Shown here piece by piece: positions 27,001 to 35,811 of a DNA stretch of 64,000 nt. Source of the DNA: Geobacteraceae bacterium (GTDB taxonomy: Bacteria; Desulfobacterota; Desulfuromonadia; Desulfuromonadales; BM103); NCBI GenBank assembly GCA_024641085.1, contig JAHEDT010000007.1, positions 1-64,000 of the forward strand, read 5' to 3'. The position numbers were made by a program, and so were the translations under genes. The notes beneath the pieces are model-generated. The model did not search any database. It was not told the DNA's origin and worked only from the letters and a program-made list of their open reading frames with translations. Within the stretch, counting starts at the first letter, position 1. Every line of letters starts with the position of its first letter.

Positions 27001-28008
27001 ATGAAAATCTGGAAACAGCTGTTGTCAATTGTAGCCATGTGTGCCGTTCTTTCGGGGACAGCTTTCGCCGCTGACTACAATTGGACCTTCCAAACGTCAG
27101 GTGCTGCTGGCGACGATGTCTATCGATTCTTGCAAACCTGGTCCAAATGGGTGGCTGAAGACTCCAAGGGGCGCATCAATGTCCAGGTCCTGCCCGCCGA
27201 CGCCGTGGTCAAGTACACCGAAACGCTTGATGCGGTTGGTGCCAACATCATTCAGGGTGATTTTACCGACCCCTCGTACTTTGCCGGCAAAGACCCTGCC
27301 TTTTCCCTGATCGGCAACATGGTTGGCGCCTGGAGCCACCCGAGCCAGCTTTTTGACATGATGCAAAACGGTGGCGGGTTCAAGATTTTCGACGATCTCC
27401 TGGCGACATACAATGTCAAGCTGCTGGGCGTGGCCTGCACCGGCGTCGAAGCCTTCGTTTCGAAGGTGCCGATCAGAAAGGTTGAAGATTTCAAAGGTGT
27501 CAAACTGCGCGCTCCTCAGGGCATGGTCAACAACGTCTTCACTGCGGTCGGTGCGACCCCGGTCAACCTGCCCGGCTCCGAAGTCTACACCTCTCTGGAA
27601 AAGGGCGTCATCGACGCCTCCGACTACACGGTCTTCGCGACCAATCAGGCCCAGGGGATGAACGATATCGCCCGGTTCCCGATCTATCCTGGATTCCATT
27701 CCATGCCGACCATGCAGGTGACCATGAACCTGGACACATGGAAGTCTCTGCCAGACGATCTCAAGGAGGTCATGCGCAAGTCTGTCGACCGTTTTGCCAA
27801 GTACATGGTCGAAGAGCATGAAAAACTTGACAAGGCCGCTGTCGCCGTAGCCAAGGCAAAGGGGATCGAAGTCGTCTCCTGGCCGGACTCGGAAGTGGCC
27901 AAGTTCCGTGCCATTGCCGAATCACAATGGCCGAAATGGTCCAATTCACCCACCGCTAAAAAGTGGGCGGAAGCTGTCGCCGCCTACTGGAAGTCCAAAG
28001 GGAAGTAA
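27001..28008 (+). CDS. dctP: TRAP transporter solute-binding protein DctP (system 2)
   Basis: From the ATG at 27001 (CAGGAGGAAAAGT upstream) the protein has 335 residues, with a Sec signal (~1-22, AFA/AD). It shows DctP motifs such as WSKWVAEDSKGRINVQVLPA, the binding arginine in FKGVKLRAPQG, and LEKGVIDASDYTVFATN. The sequence differs clearly from the other two receptors here, so it should bind another acid. Gap marks in the family alignment cannot be checked by eye. Confidence 0.94.
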   Translation: MKIWKQLLSIVAMCAVLSGTAFAADYNWTFQTSGAAGDDVYRFLQTWSKWVAEDSKGRINVQVLPADAVVKYTETLDAVGANIIQGDFTDPSYFAGKDPAFSLIGNMVGAWSHPSQLFDMMQNGGGFKIFDDLLATYNVKLLGVACTGVEAFVSKVPIRKVEDFKGVKLRAPQGMVNNVFTAVGATPVNLPGSEVYTSLEKGVIDASDYTVFATNQAQGMNDIARFPIYPGFHSMPTMQVTMNLDTWKSLPDDLKEVMRKSVDRFAKYMVEEHEKLDKAAVAVAKAKGIEVVSWPDSEVAKFRAIAESQWPKWSNSPTAKKWAEAVAAYWKSKGK

Positions 28009-28015
28009 CCTCAAC

Positions 28016-28041
28016 GGGGCTCCCGCAAGGGAGCCCCTTGT
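28016..28041 (+). terminator. Perfect hairpin between dctP and dctQ (system 2)
   Basis: GGGGCTCCC, a GCAA tetraloop and GGGAGCCCC (28016-28037) form a perfect 9-bp stem followed by TTGTT. It lies 7 nt after the dctP stop. It probably protects the dctP transcript 3' end and lowers permease expression by partial termination. Confidence 0.75.
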
Positions 28042-28072
28042 TCCAACAGCCCTAATCATCCGGGATAACATT

Positions 28073-28612
28073 ATGAGTGAACATGAAGACCTTTTGCTGG
28101 CGGCGGCAGAAACGCCGCTGGACCGCCTGATCGTCAAGGTTGGCAACGTTGTTTCATGGCTGTATGTGGCCGCCGTGTTGATCAGCTTTTATGAAGTCAT
28201 CATGCGTTATTTCTTCAACTCGCCGACCGTCTGGGTCCATGAAACGACCGTGGCCATTGTGGGTATGAGCATGGCCTACGGCGGCATCTACTGCTACAGC
28301 AACGACAGTCACATTTCCGTGACATTGCTCCGGGACCTTTTCCCGATGAAGTGGCAGAAAAGAATCGCGATCTTCGTCGATTCCCTGGTGCTGATCTTTT
28401 CTGTGGGCGGCAGCTACGCGATGTACTACATGACAATCCGCGCCATCCGCACCCCGGCAGGCGAATTCTACATGCAGCGTTCCGGGTCGGCGTGGAACAG
28501 CGTCTGGGAGACGGTTACCAAAATTTTCATCCTGTTCGTTTTCCTGGTGTTGGTTCTTCAGGCCATCCTGCACCTCGTTAAAAAAATTCGAGCCTACCGG
28601 GAAGAGGAATAG
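28073..28612 (+). CDS. dctQ: TRAP transporter small permease DctQ (system 2)
   Basis: The start is set at the ATG 28073 (MSEHEDLLLAAAETPLD), giving 179 residues. It has four helices with the DctQ pattern VIMRYFFNSPTVWVHETTV and a GGIYCYSNDSHISVTLL loop. It lies 5 nt before dctM. Confidence 0.92.
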   Translation: MSEHEDLLLAAAETPLDRLIVKVGNVVSWLYVAAVLISFYEVIMRYFFNSPTVWVHETTVAIVGMSMAYGGIYCYSNDSHISVTLLRDLFPMKWQKRIAIFVDSLVLIFSVGGSYAMYYMTIRAIRTPAGEFYMQRSGSAWNSVWETVTKIFILFVFLVLVLQAILHLVKKIRAYREEE

Positions 28613-28617
28613 CGGAT

Positions 28618-29940
28618 ATGTTTGGTTTAAGTGCGCTCGGAATCGGGTTTGCGACCTTCCTGATTTTTCTGATGATGATGATCCTTCTGCTGATCGGAAT
28701 GCCTCTTGGCTTTCTGACCGGCCTGGTGGCGTTGTTCTTCACCTTCGGCTGGTTCGGGCCGGGGGCGATCGGCATGGTCGGAACCCGGGTTTTTTCCTTT
28801 GTCACGGAATATTCGCTAGTTGCGATCCCCATGTTTGTCCTCATGGCCAGCTTGCTGGATAAAACAGGCGTTGCCCGGGACCTCTACAATGCCATGCGTC
28901 TGGTTGCCGGCCGGCTCAAGGGCGGGGTCGGCGTGCAGACGATCGTGGTGGCGGCTCTGTTGGCTGCCATGTCAGGAATCATCGGCGGCGAGACGGTCCT
29001 GCTCGGCATGCTGGCTCTGCCCCAGATGCTGCGGCTCGGCTACGACAAAAAGCTGGCCATCGGCACGGTCGTGGCCGGCGGATCGCTGGGCACCATGATT
29101 CCACCCAGTATCGTCCTGATCATGTACGGTATGACTTCGAACGTGTCGATCGGTGATCTGTTTACCGCGGCCATCATTCCCGGCCTGATCCTGGTGGGCA
29201 TGTATGTCTCCTACATCTTGATCCGCTGTTATCTCAACCCGGCAATGGGGCCTCCCGCTCCGCAGTCGGACCTGGCCATGACCACGCGCGAAAAGCTTCG
29301 TTCCCTGGGACACGTTTTGTTGCCAATGACGATTGTATGCTGGGTGCTCGGCAGCATTTACGGCGGGATCGCCTCTGTGACCGAGGCGGCCTGCATGGGG
29401 GTGATCGGCGTTTTCCTGTCGGCGATCATCCGTAAAGAGCTGACGTTCGAGATCGTCCATTCCGCTCTGCGGCAGACCATGAGAACCTGCGGCATGATTA
29501 TCTGGATCGGCATCGGTGCCAGCGCTGTCGTCGGCATCTATAACCTGATGGGTGGCAAGCGATTTGTCGAAACCGCCATCCTCGGCCTGGATGTCCCGTC
29601 CTTCGTGATTATTTTGCTGATGATGGCGATTCTGCTGGTGTTGGGTATGTTTCTCGACTGGATCGGCATCGTCATGCTCACCATGCCGATTTTTGTGCCT
29701 ATCATTAACTCGCTCGGCTACGACCCGGTCTGGTTCGGGGTGGTCTTCTGCATCAACATGCAGGTGTCCTTCCTTTCGCCGCCATTCGGCCCGGCCGCTT
29801 TCTATCTTAAAAGCGTCGCCCCGCCGGACATCTCGCTGGTCGATATCTACAAGTCGGTGTGGCCGTTTATCACCATGCAGCTGGTTGCCCTGGGCCTGGT
29901 GCTGGTGTTCCCGGAAATCGCATTGTTTTTCATCAACTAA
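28618..29940 (+). CDS. dctM: TRAP transporter large permease DctM (system 2)
   Basis: The 440-residue multi-helix permease has the DctM family marks MILLLIGMPLGFLTGLVAL, MSGIIGGETVLLGMLALPQ, GTMIPPSIVLIMYG and FLSPPFGPAAFYLKSV. It couples solute uptake to a sodium or proton gradient together with the DctQ and DctP products just upstream. It ends 39 nt before the IlvD/Edd-type gene. Confidence 0.94.
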   Translation: MFGLSALGIGFATFLIFLMMMILLLIGMPLGFLTGLVALFFTFGWFGPGAIGMVGTRVFSFVTEYSLVAIPMFVLMASLLDKTGVARDLYNAMRLVAGRLKGGVGVQTIVVAALLAAMSGIIGGETVLLGMLALPQMLRLGYDKKLAIGTVVAGGSLGTMIPPSIVLIMYGMTSNVSIGDLFTAAIIPGLILVGMYVSYILIRCYLNPAMGPPAPQSDLAMTTREKLRSLGHVLLPMTIVCWVLGSIYGGIASVTEAACMGVIGVFLSAIIRKELTFEIVHSALRQTMRTCGMIIWIGIGASAVVGIYNLMGGKRFVETAILGLDVPSFVIILLMMAILLVLGMFLDWIGIVMLTMPIFVPIINSLGYDPVWFGVVFCINMQVSFLSPPFGPAAFYLKSVAPPDISLVDIYKSVWPFITMQLVALGLVLVFPEIALFFIN

Positions 29941-29979
29941 ACTTATGACGGCCCAAACGGGTAGCTAGGGGAATACGTG

Positions 29980-32145
29980 ATGACGAACGACAATTTTCAA
30001 GAGTTGGTGATCGAGGAAAGCTTCAACTCCTACCGTGAGTGCATCCAGGGGATCGCCAACGAACCGATCTGCGTGCGGCATACCGTGTTGAAAGCCTGGG
30101 AAGTGGTCAGTGCGCTTGATGGTTCATTCGACCCCGGGGACGTTACGCTTGATGAAATCGTCCGGCGGCTGGTACTCAACCGGCCGCGGATCGTCGTCAT
30201 TGCAGGTTCGATCGACCACCCGGCCCATCTGCGCGATGAACTGCACATCAGTCTTGCTGTGCTCAGAATCTGGCAGAATGGTGGTGTCCCGTTCATGTTC
30301 GGCATCCCGGTGATCTGCGACGGAACGGCGCAGAACAACATCGGACAGAGCTATTCGCTGGTTTCCCGAAACAACACCGCCTCTGCAGTCAACATCAATT
30401 TCGAAGGTCACTCCTATCATGCGGCCTACGTCCTCTCCAGCTGTGACAAGTTTCCTTCCGGGGTCCTCTGCGGACTGGCGGCCGCCGATCTGGCTCGCAG
30501 CCACAGGGATCGCGGACAGGCGCCGGTCTGGGCCATGTTCATTCCGGAGCACGTGCTCAGGGGGGGAGTCATCCCGGAGAAGACCCGCGCCAGGCTCAAC
30601 CAGGTTATGGAGAAGGCGCGTGCGCAGGGGCATGCCGACCTCGCTGAAGACATCGCCGAGAACATGCGCTATATCCTGCAGTGCTCTTCCGACGAGGCCT
30701 TCCTGGGGCAGCTGTCGCGCGCCGTTCGCCTCGACTTGATCAGCCCCTCGGAATCCCGGACCATTCTCGATGAGCTGGCTGCAGCGACCTGTGACAGCAA
30801 GGGTGGGGTGTGTGCTTTCAACGGTACCGGAAATTCGTCCCGGACGCTGGTGAGCGCTCTCGGCCTGACCCCGCCGAGCGCGGAACTGCTGATGGATGCC
30901 CCATCTCCGGTCGTGGTTGCCGAGTGTGTCGACGCCCTCTACCGCAGTCTGAACCACCCGGAATTCGGAGTCTCCAATATATTGCAGCGTAATTTCGCCA
31001 ATGCGGTACGCATCCACAATGCCACCGGGAGTTCCACCAATATTCTGCTGCACCTGCCGGCGATCATGCGCTACGCCGGTTTCGATGTCACGATCGAGGA
31101 CTATGAGCGGGTCCGCAAGGCGACCCCGGTTCCGGAAATTTTTGCCCACAGCCTGACCGAGGGCCGCGACACCTTCGTGTTGGCCGAACAGTTTGCCCGG
31201 GGGCAAAACCGCGGCATGGACAGTCTCTACCGGATCCTGGCTGACCAGGGCGTGGCGATGGACCTTGATGCCCCGACCATGACCGGTAAGACCTGGGGCG
31301 AACGGATCGCCGACCTGCGCCAGCCGGTTGCGGCCGAGTTGGGTGAGAAATCCGTGATCAGGACTGTCCCGGTTCGCGAGGTCTCCGGGGTTGAGGTGTT
31401 GCGCGGCAATTTCATGTCTACGGCAGTCGTCAAGCTGGCCGGGATGTCCAATCGGCAGCTGACGCACTTCGATGACCACCTTTTTATCGTGCGGTACTAT
31501 GAAAACGAACGGGCCTGTCTCGAGGAGATGGCCTCCGTCGATCTCTTTGAGAATCTCGAGCAGGTTGTCAAAAATCTCCCCGGACAAGTGGCCGACAAGC
31601 TGCTGTCATACAATTCACGGGGTGAGGTCAGTTCCTTTGATCATGACCGTTTTCAGGAACTTTTGAAAAAAGGCTTCCTCTCGTTTGCTTTTGTACTCGC
31701 CGGTCAGGGCCCGAAGGCCTTCGGCATGCCGGAGATGTTTGCTCCGTCCCAAAGTCTCAGGCACCATCAACTGCTGGAAGCCTCCTCGCTGTTGATCACC
31801 GACGGACGCTACTCAGGTGTCACCAAGGGCGCTTGTATCGGGCACGTTACCCCGGAATCCTACGAGGGTGGAGGCATTGGCCAACTGGCCGACGGTGACC
31901 TGCTCTGGTTGCGGATCAAGGCGCAATGCCTGGATGTGGTGGACCCGGCCTCGTTGGAGGCGGGGACGGCGACCCCACTGACCGAGTTGCCTGCGAGGCC
32001 GCAACTGGTGACGCAGCGCCAAGAGCAGATGCACGATCGGATCTGGCAGATCGCTGCCAGCAACCTGATGACCGATGTCGCCGGGGCGGAAAAAGGCTGT
32101 GTGCCTCCTGCTGTGGATCAGCGGGCGCTGAAACGGCTGGAATAA
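29980..32145 (+). CDS. IlvD/Edd-family sugar-acid dehydratase
   Basis: The protein has 721 residues from the ATG at 29980 (a GTG at 29977 is in frame), longer than IlvD (~560-615) and nearer the YjhG/YagF xylonate-dehydratase type. Iron-sulfur and metal motifs are visible: PVICDGTAQN, LSSCDKFPSG, CDSKGGVCAFNGTGNSSRTL, NATGSSTNILLHLPAI, and a C-terminal LLITDGRYSGVTKGACIGHVTPE. The enzyme likely dehydrates an aldonate (xylonate, arabonate, gluconate or galactonate) to its 2-keto-3-deoxy acid. It sits directly after TRAP system 2 and before dgoK/dgoA, with an XylX-like protein and KGSADH further along. Which aldonate it uses is open. Confidence 0.88.
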   Translation: MTNDNFQELVIEESFNSYRECIQGIANEPICVRHTVLKAWEVVSALDGSFDPGDVTLDEIVRRLVLNRPRIVVIAGSIDHPAHLRDELHISLAVLRIWQNGGVPFMFGIPVICDGTAQNNIGQSYSLVSRNNTASAVNINFEGHSYHAAYVLSSCDKFPSGVLCGLAAADLARSHRDRGQAPVWAMFIPEHVLRGGVIPEKTRARLNQVMEKARAQGHADLAEDIAENMRYILQCSSDEAFLGQLSRAVRLDLISPSESRTILDELAAATCDSKGGVCAFNGTGNSSRTLVSALGLTPPSAELLMDAPSPVVVAECVDALYRSLNHPEFGVSNILQRNFANAVRIHNATGSSTNILLHLPAIMRYAGFDVTIEDYERVRKATPVPEIFAHSLTEGRDTFVLAEQFARGQNRGMDSLYRILADQGVAMDLDAPTMTGKTWGERIADLRQPVAAELGEKSVIRTVPVREVSGVEVLRGNFMSTAVVKLAGMSNRQLTHFDDHLFIVRYYENERACLEEMASVDLFENLEQVVKNLPGQVADKLLSYNSRGEVSSFDHDRFQELLKKGFLSFAFVLAGQGPKAFGMPEMFAPSQSLRHHQLLEASSLLITDGRYSGVTKGACIGHVTPESYEGGGIGQLADGDLLWLRIKAQCLDVVDPASLEAGTATPLTELPARPQLVTQRQEQMHDRIWQIAASNLMTDVAGAEKGCVPPAVDQRALKRLE

Positions 32146-32149
32146 GTGC

Positions 32150-33046
32150 ATGAAGATGATCGTTGCGGATTGGGGAACGACAAATCTCCGGGTTTATGCC
32201 TGTGACGACGGCGGGACCATCCTCGACAAGGTCGAGAGCGGGCAGGGGATCAAGACGCTTGGCAAGGACGACTACCCGGCTGTCCTCAGCCGGGCTATTG
32301 CCCAGCTGAAAGAGTGCCACAGGGTCCCGGTTTTCGTCTGCGGGATGGCGGGATCCAGGAATGGCTGGATTGAGACACCCTACTGCCAGACGCCGCTTGA
32401 TCTCGAGGCGCTTGCTTCGCGCCTGGTTCCTCTGCCGGGATCCTTTGATGGCTACCTCCTGCCGGGAGCTCGCACTCTCTTGCCCGACGGCACCAGCGAT
32501 GTCATGCGCGGCGAAGAGATTCAGATTTTAGGCGCTGTTTCAAGACTTGACCTGCGCAGCGGGGTGCTTTGCCTGCCCGGCACTCACAGTAAGTGGGTGC
32601 GCTTGCGCGAAGGCAAAATCATCGATTTTGCCACCTTCATGACCGGTGACATCTTCCAGGCGCTGTCGCAGACGATTCTCGCCTGTGATGCCGCATCTCC
32701 CCCCCACTCGGAGGCCTTCACAAAAGGACTGCAGGCTGCGCGGGCCGGGGATTTTGGCCTCTTGCATCGACTGTTCACCGCGCGGACCAGGGTGCTGGAT
32801 GGTACGCTCGATGCGGCCCATGTCTCCGCCTATGTCTCCGGTTTGCTGGTCGGCCATGAACTGGCGGAAGCCGAGGCCTGGCGAGCCCCCGGCGAGACGG
32901 TCACCATCATTGGCTCCGAAAGTTTGTGTCGCCGCTACAGTGAATCGCTCTCTTTCCTCGGCGCACAAAGCGTGGCTCTCGACAGCAGCGTGGCGACATG
33001 CAGCGGAGTCGCCGCCTTGCGGACTGTCCTGTCAGGAGGCGCCTGA
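32150..33046 (+). CDS. dgoK: 2-dehydro-3-deoxygalactonokinase
   Basis: The 298-residue sugar kinase has the ASKHA phosphate motif VADWGTTNLRVYA at the start, VFVCGMAGSRNGW, and GVLCLPGTHSKWV near 142. It phosphorylates 2-keto-3-deoxygalactonate at C6 in the De Ley-Doudoroff route. Its stop overlaps the dgoA start by one base, so the products are coupled. Two DgoD-like enolase-superfamily enzymes are in the same operon. Confidence 0.95.
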   Translation: MKMIVADWGTTNLRVYACDDGGTILDKVESGQGIKTLGKDDYPAVLSRAIAQLKECHRVPVFVCGMAGSRNGWIETPYCQTPLDLEALASRLVPLPGSFDGYLLPGARTLLPDGTSDVMRGEEIQILGAVSRLDLRSGVLCLPGTHSKWVRLREGKIIDFATFMTGDIFQALSQTILACDAASPPHSEAFTKGLQAARAGDFGLLHRLFTARTRVLDGTLDAAHVSAYVSGLLVGHELAEAEAWRAPGETVTIIGSESLCRRYSESLSFLGAQSVALDSSVATCSGVAALRTVLSGGA

Positions 33047-33675
33047 TGGAATGCCGATTTACTCATTTTTTCAACATCATGCCGCTGATTGGCATCTTGC
33101 GCGGAATTGAGCCGAGCGAGGCCGTTGCCGTGGCTGACGCCGTCGTGGATTGTGGCCTGCGGATCGTCGAGGTCCCACTGAATTCGCCGCAGGCACTGCG
33201 CTCGATAGAACATCTGGCAAAACGCTTTGGCCCGGATGTGATGATTGGTGCGGGAACGGTCACTTCGGTAGCCGAAGTGACTGCCGTCGCCGAAGCCGGT
33301 GGCAAGCTGATTGTCACACCTTATGCACGCGGCGCCATCGTCGAAAAGGCCAAGGAATTGGGGCTGGCGGCGATCCCCGGTGCGCTGAGCCCGACGGAGA
33401 TCGCCGAAATGGCCGACTGCGGTGCCGATGCGGTCAAGATCTTCCCTGCGGAGATGGCCACGCCTGCGGTCGTCAAGGCGTTGCGTGCTGTGCTTCCGAC
33501 CCAGCTTCCGCTGATCCCGGTGGGAGGCATTGACACGGGAAATATGGCCGCGTACTGGCAGGCGGGTGCGAACGGTTTCGGTCTCGGTTCGGCACTGTAC
33601 CGACCGGGCGACCCGATTGACAAGGTCGCTCAGAACGCGGCGCTTCTGGTCGCTTGTGTGCGTAAGCTGAGCTGA
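33046..33675 (+). CDS. dgoA: 2-dehydro-3-deoxy-6-phosphogalactonate aldolase
   Basis: From the ATG at 33046 it has 209 residues. It is a KDPG-aldolase fold with GILRGIEPSEAVAVADA, the catalytic Glu in RIVEVPLNSP, IGAGTVTS, and the Schiff-base lysine in AVKIFPAEM. It splits KDPGal to pyruvate and glyceraldehyde 3-phosphate. The neighbouring DgoK makes its substrate, which separates it from the Eda-type aldolase at 42363. Confidence 0.94.
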   Translation: MECRFTHFFNIMPLIGILRGIEPSEAVAVADAVVDCGLRIVEVPLNSPQALRSIEHLAKRFGPDVMIGAGTVTSVAEVTAVAEAGGKLIVTPYARGAIVEKAKELGLAAIPGALSPTEIAEMADCGADAVKIFPAEMATPAVVKALRAVLPTQLPLIPVGGIDTGNMAAYWQAGANGFGLGSALYRPGDPIDKVAQNAALLVACVRKLS

Positions 33676-33806
33676 TTGCAACACCCCGCTCGTCTTGGTG
33701 CATGAGCCGGTCCTTTGCATACAAATGGCCTTTGCTGTTCGATTAAAGTCGGACTTTTTTCCCCGCCGCCCTGGCAGGATTGGCTCTTATCGAAAAGGAG
33801 CACATG

Positions 33807-34796
33807 ATGCGTCTCGTTCAGTTTTTTATCTCCGCAAAGTCCGAGACCCGGCTCGCCGTTGTGTCCGGGGATGGGCTGTCTCTTGAGGTCGTGGATGGTG
33901 TCGACAGCACCTATGCCCTGGCGCAGAGGGCGATTCGCGACGGCATGGGGTTGGCTGATACGATCGCTCGACTGGGTCTCGTGGAATCCGTCGATTATGA
34001 AACAGTCGTTGCCGAGGGCCGGCTGCTTCCCCCCATAACTCATCCCGACCCTGCTCACATGCTGATGACGGGCACCGGCCTGACCCACCTCGGCAGCGCC
34101 AGCACCCGCAGCTCTATGCATGAAAAGGCTGATGCCGAACTGACCGACTCGATGAAGATGTTCAAATGGGGGCTGGAGGGTGGCAAGCCCGCGCCCGGCG
34201 AAGTCGGCGCCGAACCGGAATGGTTCTTCAAGGGCGACGGTTCCTGGGTCGTCGCTCCCGGACAGGCACTGGAACTGCCCTCGTTTGCCCTGGATGGTGG
34301 TGAAGAACCTGAGGTCGTTGGAATCTACCTCATCGCTGATGATGGCACCCCCTGCCGGGTCGGCTACGCCATTGCCAATGAGTATTCGGATCATGTCCTG
34401 GAACGCCGCAACTACCTGCTGCTGGCACATTCCAAACTGCGCACCTCCTCGTTCGGGCCGGAACTTCTGGTCGGCGCACTGCCGGCTGTCGTCACCGGGG
34501 TCAGCCGTATTTTGCGCAATGGCGAGGTTTTTTGGGAAAAGGGCTTCGAAAGCGGGGAACAGAGGATGAGCCACTCGCTGGACAACCTGGAGCATCATCA
34601 TTTCAAATACCAGGGCTTCCGTCGTCCCGGAGATGTCCATGTGCACTTTTTCGGGACCTCTACGCTCAGTATCGCCGATCAGGTGCAAACCGAGCCGGGG
34701 GATGTCTTTGAAATTTCCGCCGAGGGGTTTGGCCGGCCCTTGCGAAACCCTGTGGTCAGAACTCACGCGCCGACCGCGACAATCAAACCTCTGTAA
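33807..34796 (+). CDS. AraD1/GguC family protein (FAH superfamily)
   Basis: An AAAAGGAG site 6 nt before the ATG at 33807 decides the start (329 residues; an ATG lies 3 nt earlier). The sequence matches the GguC/AraD1 group: MRLVQFF, MLMTGTGLTHLGSAS, GAEPEWFFKGDGSWVVAPG, GYAIANEYSDHV and DVHVHFFGTSTLS. These proteins share the fumarylacetoacetase barrel and have been linked to 2-keto-3-deoxy-arabonate dehydration in pentose oxidation clusters. The presence of KGSADH downstream supports that role here. A degenerate TTTG-CATA-CAAA site at 33716-33727 lies upstream. Confidence 0.83.
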   Translation: MRLVQFFISAKSETRLAVVSGDGLSLEVVDGVDSTYALAQRAIRDGMGLADTIARLGLVESVDYETVVAEGRLLPPITHPDPAHMLMTGTGLTHLGSASTRSSMHEKADAELTDSMKMFKWGLEGGKPAPGEVGAEPEWFFKGDGSWVVAPGQALELPSFALDGGEEPEVVGIYLIADDGTPCRVGYAIANEYSDHVLERRNYLLLAHSKLRTSSFGPELLVGALPAVVTGVSRILRNGEVFWEKGFESGEQRMSHSLDNLEHHHFKYQGFRRPGDVHVHFFGTSTLSIADQVQTEPGDVFEISAEGFGRPLRNPVVRTHAPTATIKPL

Positions 34797-34845
34797 GGAG
34801 CATCTCATCCGGTTTCCCTGGTGGGTATGTACTAAGGAGTTGAGC

Positions 34846-35751
34846 ATGTCTGTCATCAAGAAAGTCGGTTTTATCGGCGTCGGGCTGATGGGCCACGGCA
34901 TGGCCAAGAACCTGCTCGAGAAGGGTCACCCGCTGACCATTCTCGGCCACAGGAACCGCCAACCGGTCGAAGATCTGGTTGCGCGGGGTGCTGTCGAGGC
35001 CGCCAACCCGGCCGAAGTGGCCGGCCGCTCGGAGATCATCTTTCTCTGTGTTCCGAATTCGATGCAGGTTGAAGCCGTGATCGAGGGAGAGAACGGCATC
35101 CTGAGTGCTGCGCGAAAGGGGCTGGTGGTCGTCGATACCTCGACGGCGGATCCCGATTCGACGCTGCACCTCGCCACGCTGCTGCAGGCGAAGGGGGTGC
35201 GTATGGCCGATGCGCCCCTGACCCGGACGCCGAAACAGGCCGAAGAGGGGCGGCTCAATGTCATGGTCGGCGCCGACCATGAGCTGTTCGCCGAACTCGA
35301 GCCGGTCATCGCATGCTTTGCCGAAAACATCCTCCATGTCGGGCCTCTGGGCGCCGGGCACAAGATCAAACTGATCAACAACTTTATCGCCCTGGGCAAC
35401 GCTTCGGTGGTTGCCGAAGCGGTGACTGCCGCAGTCAAGGTCGGTGTCGACCTGGGCAAGCTCTTTGAGCTTGTGTCCAGCGGCGGTGCCAACTCCAACA
35501 TCTTCCAGATGGTGATGCCCTGGGTGCTGCAGGGCGATATCAGCAACATGCAGTTCGCCATTGCCAATGCCGCCAAGGATTTACGCTACTACAGCCGCAT
35601 GATCCAGGATGCGAAGCTTTCGGCACCAGTGTCGCCGGGCGTTCTGGGGGCTTTCGCCCTCGCCGAAGCGATGGGGAAGGGTGAGGAATTCGTCCCCAGG
35701 CTGTGCGATGTGATCGCCGGCATCAACAAGGTCGATGTACACAAAGGCTGA
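34846..35751 (+). CDS. Beta-hydroxyacid dehydrogenase, tartronate semialdehyde reductase (GarR/GlxR)-like
   Basis: From the ATG at 34846 (AAGGAG upstream) it has 301 residues. An N-terminal Rossmann domain opens with VGFIGVGLMGHGMAKNLLEKG. The substrate motif is MADAPLTRTPKQAEEGRLNVMVG and the catalytic lysine lies in GAGHKIKLINNFI. Family members reduce tartronate semialdehyde or oxidise 3-hydroxyisobutyrate, threonate or related acids. In an acid-sugar operon, tartronate semialdehyde reduction to glycerate is the usual job, but no glucarate aldolase was identified with certainty. Confidence 0.88.
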   Translation: MSVIKKVGFIGVGLMGHGMAKNLLEKGHPLTILGHRNRQPVEDLVARGAVEAANPAEVAGRSEIIFLCVPNSMQVEAVIEGENGILSAARKGLVVVDTSTADPDSTLHLATLLQAKGVRMADAPLTRTPKQAEEGRLNVMVGADHELFAELEPVIACFAENILHVGPLGAGHKIKLINNFIALGNASVVAEAVTAAVKVGVDLGKLFELVSSGGANSNIFQMVMPWVLQGDISNMQFAIANAAKDLRYYSRMIQDAKLSAPVSPGVLGAFALAEAMGKGEEFVPRLCDVIAGINKVDVHKG

Positions 35752-35811
35752 ACCTCATCGGTTTGATTCCGCAGTAAGGTCAAACCCGTCGTTGCAGTAG
35801 GAGGGCCATTC

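Noticed and set aside
30124-31587. A 487-codon frame antisense to the IlvD/Edd dehydratase gene
   Set aside because: The sense strand has clear family motifs. The antisense product has none and no ribosome site.
33712-33727. A fourth GntR operator upstream of the AraD1/GguC gene (TTTG-CATA-CAAA)
   Set aside because: It lacks one base of the consensus and has no TTGACA at the expected distance.
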